Shown here: in pieces, positions 11,080-20,650 of the stretch
How the letters are laid out: each line of letters starts with the position of its first letter
Numbering within the stretch: the first letter of the stretch is position 1
Assembly (NCBI RefSeq): GCF_028858725.1
Contig: NC_084760.1
Span: forward strand, 57,127,367 to 57,191,366
Length of the DNA: 64,000 bases
Reading direction: 5' to 3'
Origin: Colius striatus
Lineage: Eukaryota > Chordata > Aves > Coliiformes > Coliidae
Notes under the pieces: generated by a model
What the model was told of the DNA's origin: nothing
Seen by the model: the letters and a program-made list of their open reading frames with translations, nothing else
The model's database searches: none
Program-made: the position numbers and the translations under genes

Positions 11080-11560
11080 CCGTGGGGGTTGACCATGGAT
11101 GATAGGCCTTTGCTCACTCTTCACCCCTGACCCCAGCAGTCAAAGACAGTTTAATAAATAAAAGAGGAAGAAAAACCCAAGGTATGTGATCCAGAAGTAA
11201 TCACTTCTGACCTTGGATAAGGCCAGTAGCAATGTCAACCCCCCACCTTTTACTCCCAAAAAACCCAACAACTCAAAACCGAAGTCTCTTCAGCTTTTCT
11301 TGCTGAGCATGTGTTATCTGTCATGGTATGTGCCAGCTGTGCAGGTTGTGCCTGTCGTGGTTAAACCTTACCACCTTTCTGCCCACTGGAGGGGCAGAGC
11401 AGGAAGAACAGAAGGGCTCAAGACTGTGAGCATTGCTCAGCACCTGCCAGAACACTGGTGTGTTGCTAGCACCATTGCAGGCACAAACCCAAACCACAGC
11501 ACCTTAACAGGCTGCTCCAAAGAAAATTATCTCCCTTGCAGCCAGAGCCGGTACGTGGTC
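11080..11560 (-). mobile_element. Avian ERV (ERVL-like) solo LTR, diverged, probably antisense
   Basis: Resembles the common avian ERVL-type LTR when that LTR is read antisense. Landmarks in order: GTGGGGGTTGACC, 'tttgctcactcttcacccc', 'agacagtttaataaataaaag', 'cttttcttgctgagcatg', and the end block 'aagaaaattatctcccttgc' then 'agccagagccggtacg'. No internal viral coding sequence is present. Strand and family are assigned from remembered consensus features, so both are tentative; the element starts just after the HINT3 poly(A) signal. Confidence 0.6.
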
Positions 11561-12965
11561 AAATGTGCACAGAAGCACAAAGGTCAGCTTTTATATCATA
11601 TGTGAGAAGGATCCCACTAATGACAGTGAGACTAGAAAGGTTAAAATCAGGATACAATGTAGCTCCCAGCCTTTTGCCGATGAGCAAGATGGGGAATTCA
11701 ACTTGTCCCCAACAGCAGCAGATGGGCCTCAAACCAGCTCACACAACAAAACATCAGACAGAGCCATGTTAATTACAGAGATGAATGCTCTGTATCTCAT
11801 TAGTGATTTTCAGCCTAGAACCGTGTTCCATTTTCCTTCCATATTGACAAACATTCTCGGACTTGGCAGATAATTTTTTTAATTAGGTGAAGAAATATTT
11901 TTCTGAGCAGCACATCCTCATGCTTTGAACATGCTCCACAATTATGGGCTAGCCCCTGAAAGAGGCAAGGGGCAGACACCGCTAACTATGCAACCCTCTT
12001 CTACAACAGCATTAAATAATTATTTAAAACTTCCAAAGTCATCTGCAGACCTTTTGAGTGATCAAAGATCAGCAAAATACTCTTGGAGAGTGAACTCAGC
12101 AGCTCCTCCTCTCTAAGAGCCTGCAGAAGAAAAAGTTGCTTAGCCACTGCCCCTGGCTCTGTTGTTCTTTGATCTAGTATTAGCAGCCCTGAGAAAAGCT
12201 GCTTTTTTTGTTTAGGAATGACAAAGTTGTAATTGTACTCTTTCGCTCGATTGTTTTACATAAAATCCTGACCTAATGCAAACCCAGAAAAGAACGCTTT
12301 ATCTCAAAGCTTTTGTGCTGCCCCCTCTGAAAAATGAGTTACATAACCTTGTTGGGTTTTGACTAAGGGCAGCATTTTCAATGTGATTAAATTGGTAATA
12401 GTTCCTCAAGCTATTCTGAAGTCTGAAGTTTGAGCAAACCAGTGAAAATCGTATTTGAAACTTGAGAAACATAGAAGCAATAAAATACTGCATAGAAACT
12501 CACTGTCAGTTCAAACTGATGTGCAACATTTATTGAAGTGCTAGAAGTGCTTTCAGTGCTTGACAAGACAAAGCACAGAGAGTCCCTGTGCAATGTACTG
12601 TCCAAACCAGATGCAGAATTTGAGGGCTTCAAGAGGAAGAAGAGGAAAGACAACTGAGGGAGTTTGCCACAAAGAAGTGAAGCCGAGGAGAGATCTGAAG
12701 AGCTGAAAGTTACTTGTTAGGGTGAGAACATCTTTTACAAGGTCACAGTTTACTTAATGCTCCAAATAATCTGCAATACTAAAAAACCTCATGTGCTACA
12801 ATTTTTGTTATAATAATTTAATAAATTCTGTTCCATTTACTCTGCTGGGAGCCTGTGGCAAAAAAAAAAAAAAATGCTGGTTGCAAAGTTTCTGTTGCTG
12901 GAATCACGAGACTGGATTTGTCAAACCATGTACTGACCCAGTTTGACAGCTTGGTGTTTGTACTC
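11561..12965. other. Intergenic, no gene seen
   Basis: Unique-looking AT-rich sequence. A 15-nt poly(A) run is at 12860-12874. No exon or RNA gene recognised. Confidence 0.5.
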
Positions 12966-13380
12966 ACAGATCACAGAATTGTAGGGGTTGGAAGGGACCT
13001 CTAGAGATTATCCAGTCCAAGCCCCCTGCTAAAACAGGTCAACCTAGGTCAGGTGGAACAGGAACACATCCAGGTGGGTTTTGAAAACCTCAAGAGGAGA
13101 CTCCACACCCTTCCTGGGCAGCCTGTGCCAGGGCTCCCTCACCCTTACAGTGAAGTAGTTTTTCCTTATGTGGAACTTTTGGTGTTCCAGCTTGTGCTCA
13201 TTACCCTTTGTCCTGTCACTTGAGACAACAGAAAAAAAGTGCTGCCCCACCCTCTTGACATACATCTTTTAAATACTTGGGTTAATGAGACTTCTCATTC
13301 TTCTCCAGACTGAATAGCCTCAGATCCCACAGTGTTTCTTCATAAGAAAGATGCTCCAGTCCCTTGATCATCTTTGTGGG
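12966..13380 (-). repeat. CR1 LINE fragment, antisense
   Basis: Starts with the reverse complement of the CR1 3' end ('cacagaattgtaggggttgg', 'aagggacctctagagattat'), then 'cctgggcagcctgtgccagg' and 'ttccttatgtggaactttt'. It ends in the C-terminal RT region near 13380. It is a - strand copy of about 415 bp. Confidence 0.92.
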
Positions 13381-13455
13381 GACATAGGAAGAGTTCAGTC
13401 ACTCTTCAGAGAATGCTCATCTAATGCTGTCAGGTAGGAAATTTGGCCCCATAAT

Positions 13456-13476
13456 GTTTGTTTGTTTGTTTGTTTT
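13456..13476. repeat. (GTTT)n microsatellite
   Basis: About five tandem GTTT units. Confidence 0.9.
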
Positions 13477-16137
13477 AAAATTCCATCCTTCTATAAATAA
13501 TCTTTTTTGTAACAATCTTTGATTTTATTCAAAATGGCATGAGTGGTACTGTGCCAGGCTTTTGGAAAAACAAAACCATCCACTGGAGCCCAAAGACTAA
13601 CATGAGCTTCCTAGGAAGGTTAAGCAGATGGGGTGGTGGACATAGGCATAGCCTGTCAAACTGCAGAAGAGAAGTTTATGGTGAGCTGCCCCCATGCTTT
13701 GCTTTTTTGCAATGCTACCAGAAAAGACAGAAAAAAAATAGATCATCCACAAGCCTTTATGCACTGATTTTTGGAGTAAAGGACCTTCCTTGAACATAGG
13801 AGGATCAGGCAGAAAGAAGTGAATCCATAAAGCTGGAACATACCTATTGAGAAGTCCTCCAAGGTTAGAAAGCTGTTCTGCAGTGAGGTGCCAGACACAG
13901 TGAGAAAACAATTGTACCAAACTGACCAGCCAAACAAAGGAGAAGAGTTACCCCATGCACAACAGAAGTGAAGACCTATCTCATAGCAGAGTTAGGTTTG
14001 GCACGTGCCTCACATTGCTACAACACTGCCTCTGAAATACACAGGGATGTGTAATAAGAGATGCTGATAAACAATTTCCACCAAGGAATTGTGTAGTCAG
14101 ACTGGGTGCCAAGCCAAGAACACATCTTATTTTTATGTGAAGGGGACCAGGCAGCTTCCAGTGCCTTCCCCTTGGTTAAATATTGGTCTGTACACCTAGA
14201 GTCAGCCCTGACCTAAGCTTTACTTAGTTGCTTACAAAGTGGGTAACACCATTTCATTAGGGTTTGTTCTTCTGTTACGATCAGAGGTGTGCTTAAAGCT
14301 CTTGTAGATGTGCTCAAGTGATATTTAAACCAACCAGCTGCAAGAGTGCAGCAGAGGCCATGTAAGCATCTAACACTAACTACTTACATGGCAGTGGAGG
14401 CCTTGATTCCTGACATTTAACTATTCGAGACAGCCTTAATTAAGAACTAATAAGTTTACATAAGCTAGACTTGCATCTTAGGCTTCTCAGGTTACACACT
14501 ACCTCAACTGTAGGTCTTTTAATGTATTATTTATACAGTATCTAGTAATGCATTATATTAACCATCCTGTTAGGCAGCTGGTGACACCTGAAGTGCCTGA
14601 TAACTTTCCCACAAGCTGTGAACTAATGCTACAGCAGAACTGACTGGATTTCAAAATCGTTAGAATGAAACAAACTGCATTCCACAGCTGTATTATAAAA
14701 AGCTTCATTTGTTTTGAAATCAAATGTGTGTACAAGCATTAACTAATGGGAGCTGAAATGCACTGTGGTTTGCTGGAGTCAGCTGGGTAAGAAACGCTTT
14801 TCCAGAAGAACAAAGTACTTCAAACGTGCTAAGGTCACAAATTGTATGTCCTGTTTTTAGCTGCAAGACAAATTTGTTTAGAAAGAAGGAACGGGTTTGA
14901 AAACTGAGGGAACATGCACCAGCAGTGCTTGGTGCAGCACATATTCCCTCGTTTTCAACGTGGTAAAATTATGTGGTGATTAAAACTCACCCTTTGTTTC
15001 TGCATCCGTGTTCTACCTGCACCTGACTCCTCTGTCACCCCGATACACTTTTGTCAGTACTTCATTTTTTTCCCTTTTTTCTATTCTCATTGTCTTCTCA
15101 CTAGGAAAAGGAGTCACAGGGATAATGAAACCCATATTTTATTTGCTCAGTCAAAAAGCTTATTTTGATGCAAATCCTCATTGGATGAAAATATTAAAAC
15201 CTCATTCTTTTAATTTTCTTAAAAGAACCCATTCCTTTCTAAAATCATCTATCACTTTTATCAAGTTCATAATTCATATTAAATTTCAACATCTTTTTGA
15301 GGCAAGAGAATATCCTTAAAAGACCTGTCAAGTAGAGTGTAGTTAACACCACATAAAAGCTTATTTCCACTGGTAAAAAAATTTGTAAATGAGTTTGTAT
15401 TTCTAATCACACAGGTTTTTTTGTGAGATCTCTTGTAAATACAGCTCCTGAATATTTTTAATATTATTACAACTATTGTATGTAACCAATCCTTTGGGTT
15501 TTTTTAAAAAAAGAAAGAAAAACACAGATAAAAGTTCCTCTTCTTCTGGAAGAATCATGGAGGAAATTGTTATCAGTTGTCTTTCAGTCTCAAACTAGCT
15601 GATCATTTTTTCTCTCAGTTTCTGAAAGGACAGCTCAGCCTTGGATAAATGGGGTATGGGAGTGTACCACTACACTTTTATTTATGCATTTGGCACGATA
15701 GGATCTCTGTGTTCCTCCTCTTGTAAACAACATTGCTACATTTTAGTACAAGAAGATGCCTTCCCCCCCTGGCCAAAAATGCATAATGCCCCAATATACA
15801 GTTTCTGTCATCATTAACACTGTTATGTGTTGGCACCATATTTTCTATGAAGGGATATATATGCCTGAATTCACCCAAGAGGCTACTGAACTTCTCAGGT
15901 ATGACATAGCATTAGAAGAAAATGGTGTGAGATACAGAGGAAAAAGAACATGAGACACAGAGGTCTGGTGAAGATACGGTGATAAAAGTAAACTTTTAAA
16001 TACCAGGACTAGTGCAGCTCTACAAAATACATGCCAGATGCAACTAAGTTGGGAAACATCAAACATCCTTGCTGTGATATTTCTGTAAATTTGGGAATTT
16101 TCACATACTTCATGAAAACAGCTTTCATTTATTCAGT
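13477..16137. other. Intergenic, no gene seen apart from a hairpin
   Basis: AT-rich unique sequence. The only structured feature recognised is the inverted repeat at 14897-14958, listed separately. Open frames here are short and show no family resemblance. Confidence 0.5.
14897..14958. ncRNA. miRNA-like hairpin (candidate only)
   Basis: The arms TTGAAAAC (14897-14904) and GTTTTCAA (14951-14958) pair perfectly. After a 1-nt bulge GAGGGA (14906-14911) pairs with TCCCTC (14945-14950). ACAT faces ATAT with one mismatch. GCACCA then pairs with TGGTGC around an 8-nt loop, leaving a 5-nt bulge on the 3' arm. This gives about 23 base pairs in 62 nt, the size of a pre-miRNA stem-loop. No known miRNA is recognised. 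A palindromic fragment of a DNA transposon is the main alternative. Confidence 0.35.
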
Positions 16138-16143
16138 TTCCCC
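16138..16143 (-). terminator. Candidate polyadenylation signal for the ABRA-like gene
   Basis: TTTATT on + (AATAAA on -), about 460 nt after the ABRA-like stop codon. It is a possible 3' end signal; with only one hexamer in AT-rich DNA, chance is not excluded. Confidence 0.3.
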
Positions 16144-16601
16144 ATGTGAAAATAACCTAAAGTTTGTGTATAAACCAGGCTCTTTTTTAAAAAGAAGTAT
16201 ATGAATTCCCATAAAAGTTTTCAGTTCCATGTTTTACCAATTCGAATCCCCCAGACAGCGAGTATTTCACAACCTACAAGAATTGGCGTAGTGTGGTAGC
16301 AAGTTAGTAATTTATACTTTTCAGTAACCTAAAGCAGTAAGCCAGCAGAGTTATTGGAAGAACCTGGATATACTTGGTAGTGGATGATAATAAAGAAAGG
16401 ACAGTCCAAAGGCAGCATGATGGATTAGCTCGTTGTCCAAATCCCTATAATTTTTACATCCTTCTCGACTGCTTTCTCTCTTGCTTATGTCCCAGCAAGT
16501 AGCCAAGTTGAAATGCTGTAATGAAAACCTCTTTCAAGATGGTATCTAGCGATGTTTTTCCAAATGGAACCACACAGCAGAATTCACTGGATGACAAAGC
16601 C

Positions 16602-17135
16602 TTATTCTAGTAAAGTGATGACCACATCATCATCTTTTCCTTGCCAAAGCATTTCACCTTCAAAATCAACCAGACCATGTTTTCTGGCTCTTAACAAGAT
16701 TCCCACTACTTTATTGGAAATAGTCACATATGTTTCAAACAGTTGCCCGAATGTCACACTCACGTGTCCATCTTCTCTCACCTCTCCAGTGCTTCTAATG
16801 ATCAAGCAGAGCTCTTCCACTTCCTTACCCACGTGTGAGTGAGCATCTTTCCCTCTCTGCTCTGTCCGAGACCCTTCGGGGGGTCTCCCGTAGGTAGGAT
16901 CTCCTCTGTGAGCGCTCACTGGTTTAGATGCATGCCTGTGGTCATTGCTGAATGGGTTCTTTCTCTGATACTCAATGTGATCCTCTGCCCAGGTCTGCCA
17001 ACTTTTCCTCAAGTCACCCACCGCGCTGGTGGCTTTAGCACTCTGCCCTTTATCTTCTTCCATTTCTTGAAAACTTTTTATGGTGCTCAAGCAGGAAACG
17101 AATGGACGATCGGTTTTAACTGGTTCTTGGGAGCA
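16602..17135 (-). CDS. STARS/ABRA-like actin-binding protein, C-terminal exon or short single-exon gene
   Basis: The - strand frame ends in TAA at 16602-16604 and is unbroken from at least 17135. Its protein matches the C-terminal part of ABRA (STARS), the muscle actin-binding Rho activator that releases MRTF to SRF. Numbered from an ATG at 17063-17061 (good context, GAAATGG), it is 153 aa. VGDLRKSWQTWAEDHIEYQ is at about residues 15-33, the NPF segment at about 36-38, DPTYGRPPEG at 55-64, and the COSTARS domain at about 78-153 (VTFGQLFETYVTISNKVVGI, ARKHGLVDFEGEMLWQG, DDDVVITLLE). ABRA is about 380 aa, so its N-terminal half is absent. Upstream of 17135 there is a pyrimidine tract and AG, then an in-frame TGA, so 17135 is a likely acceptor boundary. 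ABRACL is excluded: it is shorter and lacks the WQxWA segment. Family assignment is firm; gene structure is open. Confidence 0.82.
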   Translation of the reverse strand, partial: CSQEPVKTDRPFVSCLSTIKSFQEMEEDKGQSAKATSAVGDLRKSWQTWAEDHIEYQRKNPFSNDHRHASKPVSAHRGDPTYGRPPEGSRTEQRGKDAHSHVGKEVEELCLIIRSTGEVREDGHVSVTFGQLFETYVTISNKVVGILLRARKHGLVDFEGEMLWQGKDDDVVITLLE

Positions 17136-18117
17136 CTGTCAGCTGTGAAGGAAAAAGAATAAATAAGCCTGGTAAATTCTGGAAGAGTTTTGTCCGAGTA
17201 AGAGGCAAGGCTGCTAAAAAAGACATTAAATATCTGGAGATTTTGTTAAGTCCGCTCATAATTCTCCAGCAATGAAGAAAGCAGAAGTGATTCAGCTGGA
17301 ATTCAGAAAGCTGTTTTGTAACACTGGGTAGTCCAGGCGATGCTGACAAGGTGACACAGCCACACCACTGGTCCCCACAGTTACCATTCGTACCCCACAG
17401 CCTCAGTGTGACCCAAACCTAGTGCAGTACTTACTTTTCAGACAAGGAAGAACTTTATCCTCACACTTGGTCGCCCCTGCAGGCTTCCCAAATCTGATGC
17501 AGTGCTGGTTGACCTGTTCAGCACAGGCTTACTGACAGGGAGAGAGAGCAAACCATTCCTACCAGAAGCAGTGCACCAACCCATGCACAGGGGTGGGAAT
17601 TCTTTCTCCTGCCTGCACTCTGATTAAAGGTGGACAAACCCACACTGTGCTGACGCAGTCCTCACACACTGTGCAAGTTATTGTACACAGAAAACATTAC
17701 CTGGAGCCAAAACGCCGACAAATGGTGGGTGCAGGGGGATTTTCCTCGTTGGGCACTGAAGAGAGAAGCACATATCCAGTTATGGAGCACAGCATCGTTT
17801 GCAACACCCTATTTAGCAAAGAATGCAAAACCAGAATAGACAGTTCTCCCTTAAAAGGCTGTACTGCACAGCGTGTCTGCCAGCTGAACTACAGGCAGGC
17901 TGCAGGAAAGGGAGCTTGCACTCAGAACTGAAACTGCCCAGCCCCTCTGGGCACACAGGCTGCCCAGCACCTAAGAAATTACATGTACTTAGGCTATGGA
18001 CTGTGCAGTATATAACTATTTTGATGAATTAGGGACAGACTTTTATATACCCTTAGAGATCTGACTGTGTTATAACCATTTGCTCTACCCTATCCCATCC
18101 CTTGGACAAGATCCTGT

Positions 18118-18202
18118 GACCTACTCTAGGTGGTCCTGCTCTGGCAGAGGGGTTGGACTAGATGATCTTTCAAGGTCTCTTCCAGCCCTTAAGATTCTGT
18201 GA
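18118..18202 (+). repeat. CR1 LINE, very short 3' fragment
   Basis: Only the last ~85 bp: 'aggtggtcctgctctggcag', 'ggttggactagatgatcttt', 'cttccagccc' and 'gattctgtgatc'. It is on the + strand. Confidence 0.85.
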
Positions 18203-18386
18203 TCTGTTGGTATGCACAAACTAGAGTTTCCATATAGTGTGTTGGTACTTTTCCTGCCAGACATGTGGAGGTAAAACAGAGGATTCGTGCTGGCTTTTCT
18301 ATGGGGAAATGGATAAAAATGCAAATTCTGAGCAATTTAATAAATGAATTACAGGTTAGACATTTCTATATTTTAACATCATTGGT

Positions 18387-18430
18387 TTGGGTTTGGTTTT
18401 TTTTTTTTTTGTTTTGGTTTGGTTTTTTTT
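18387..18430. repeat. T/G-rich low-complexity tract
   Basis: Runs of GGTTT and a T stretch of about 14, then GGTTTTTTTT. Low-complexity sequence. Confidence 0.8.
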
Positions 18431-20539
18431 AGTAAGGTTTCATGGGTATTTGCCCAGATATACATGTTCATGCTGCTGCATGGCAGCTGGGTGCCCCAGC
18501 AGATTGTGCAAATCAGTCAAAAAACACTTGTGTTGCTTTTGGGTCTAGGAGAGCACATGGGCAAGCACATGGCAACACAACAGCCTCAAAAGACAGACGA
18601 GAAAGATAAACAGCAGCACACATTAAATAATGGCTTTTCATTCCCACTCTGACTTCTAAATTGAAGCTCATGATCATCATGTGATCCTGCTGTTATATTG
18701 AGAGAGGAGGGTGGTTCAGTCTAGCTTCTTGGATAAATTTCAATTTGAGTAATTACACTTTGCATACTTAAAATTCCCCCGAAGGCTAAAAAGAATTGTT
18801 CTTCTTTTCCTTCCCTAAGGTAGTTAAATAATATTGTCAATGTAAAAATGACTCCCCAAACCCACACTAACAGACGTCTCAACTCTCCTCAGATGCGGGA
18901 TGGGACTGTATGTTAAGTTTACAATCACAGCACTTGAAAGGCACTTTGTTTTTATGTAAGGATCAAATACTCTGTAAGTCTTGTTTATTAATATACATAC
19001 ACTTTCTAACTATGCTGACCAACATATAGAGACTGACAGTGATTTCGCATGCATCCTCAAGTCAAAAGCAGGAAAAAAATAAGGCTTTAGTTAAATTCTT
19101 CTGTAGAAAACAGTATCACTGGAAAATGGAGGCATTCACCTTCTGATGACAGACAGCAATGCTCTGCAGATAAAGTAACGCAGATAAATTAAGAGCCAGT
19201 CTCAGTGAGATTAAGCTTAAACAATAATACCAATAACCCCTCTAAAGGAGTTTCTAAAATGGAAATTATACAGCTAAGAAATTTAAAGTGAGATACACTG
19301 AGGGTGGAGGAAAAAAAACAAAGCAGACTTCTTCCATTAAATTTGTTTCAGCAATCCCAAGACTTTGTAAGCAATCTCAGAGTCACGGGATTTGTCAACA
19401 GTTCAGCAATATGTTTATTGCTGGGTCTCAGCACTCAACTGCTTGATCCACATCTACCCATTTCCATTTTTTTCCAGGAAAGTTCACCTTTAGAACTGTT
19501 TTGATGTCCATTGTCAGTTCTAAAGCTTCATAGCAAACCCCAGTTTTTATTACTGCAGGAAGAGAAATCTGGAGAAGCTGCAGGGTAAGATTATGGAGAT
19601 GCAAAAGAACACAGCCTGAACAGTGCTTGCAGGTCATGAACACAATCTTAGCCATCTAGAAAAAAAAGCTGTCCAAAAATCAGCACAAAAAATACAGAAC
19701 ATGAGTTCAGAGCTGAGCTGGCCTGGTCCTAATAACAGGCTTATCACAATCTGGATAAACTGAACCTTTCAGCTCAACATAACAGGGAGATCAGTGAGTA
19801 TGGGATTATAGAGTGTAAATGCTAAAGTAAAACACAATATGTGCTGCAATATAAAAAAACCAAAACTTCCCCCCCTTTGTTGGGTGATCACAACTGTCCC
19901 CCTTTCCTGGGGTTGTCTTTCCCATCTCTATCTGCTCCTACACCCACGTTGCCGGCGCTGACCTCGTTCTCACGGAAAAAATGAACCAACTCCTTCGGCG
20001 CCTGTTAATTGTTAATGATGCTTAACGCCCAGCCGCACCGATGCCAGCAAGGGGAGGCTGCTGCCGGTGGAAGGAGAGATGGCACAGCCCAAAACAGCCG
20101 GGTGCCCCTGCTCCGGGCCCTCCCGGAGGGAGTCTTTCAATCGCACGACCCGATCAACAAAACCCCGCTAAGCATCCGTCACCCGTACACCTATGTTTAC
20201 TTATTTATAAATCATACACAGGTACTACAGTGTAACACCCACGGCGCGCATTCTAAAATACGCAAAGTGTATGTTAAACTCCAAAGGATGACAAGATAAG
20301 TCACGGCAATTAACACAGAGCGCGAGCAGTGCTCTGTGCCCGGGCCGGCGGCGGCTCCCTTGGCGACACCGCCGCGGGCGACGCTCCGGCCCCGCACGGG
20401 GCGCAGGGGGAGTGCGGCTGCGTCTTGTCACACCCCGCTTACCGGTACCCGCGGCGCTGCCGAGGCGGGCTCGCGGGCCCCTCCCGCCGCCTCCGCCCCT
20501 CTCGCTCCCGCTCCCGCCGCGGCGCTGGGCCCGCCCGTC

Positions 20540-20551
20540 CGCGCATGCGGC
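20540..20551. promoter_or_regulatory. Candidate NRF1 site
   Basis: CGCGCATGCGGC resembles the NRF1 consensus (YGCGCAYGCGCR), about 25 nt before the TRMT11 start. NRF1 sites are common in promoters of mitochondrial and housekeeping genes; this call is by motif only. Confidence 0.4.
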
Positions 20552-20637
20552 CCGGGAACGTGGGGGGGCCCGGACATGGCGCGGGCGGGTCCGGCGCTCC
20601 CGCGGTACCTGCTGCTGCTGGCACAGGAGCATCTTGA
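20545..20637 (+). other. Short uORF overlapping the TRMT11 start
   Basis: An ATG at 20545 opens a 30-codon frame (MRPGNVGGPGHG...) that is out of frame with TRMT11 and stops at 20637, past the TRMT11 ATG at 20576. Its context (gcgcATGC) is weaker than that of the TRMT11 ATG. It is translated only if transcription begins upstream of 20545. Confidence 0.4.
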
Positions 20638-20650
20638 GTTCCGCCTGCCG
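20576..20650 (+). CDS. TRMT11: TRMT11 coding exon 1
   Basis: 25 codons, MARAGPALPRYLLLLAQEHL and five more, ending in phase 0 at donor CCG|GTGAGC. Confidence 0.96.

Larger units (their letters stand above)
17138..20309. other. Intergenic / possible 5' region of the ABRA-like gene
   Basis: No ABRA N-terminal exon is recognised. On the - strand a 55-nt exon-like segment (17701-17755) has both a CAG acceptor and a GTAATG donor, and could join in frame to 17135; this is speculative. A CR1 tail is at 18118-18202 and T/G-rich DNA at 18387-18430. The rest shows no recognised feature. Confidence 0.4.

Noticed and set aside
11213-11605. 130-codon + strand frame
   Set aside because: Falls in the ERV LTR; LTRs do not encode this and the strand is probably antisense to the element.
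13044-13265. 73-codon - strand frame
   Set aside because: Lies in an antisense CR1 copy and repeats text found in the other CR1 copies.
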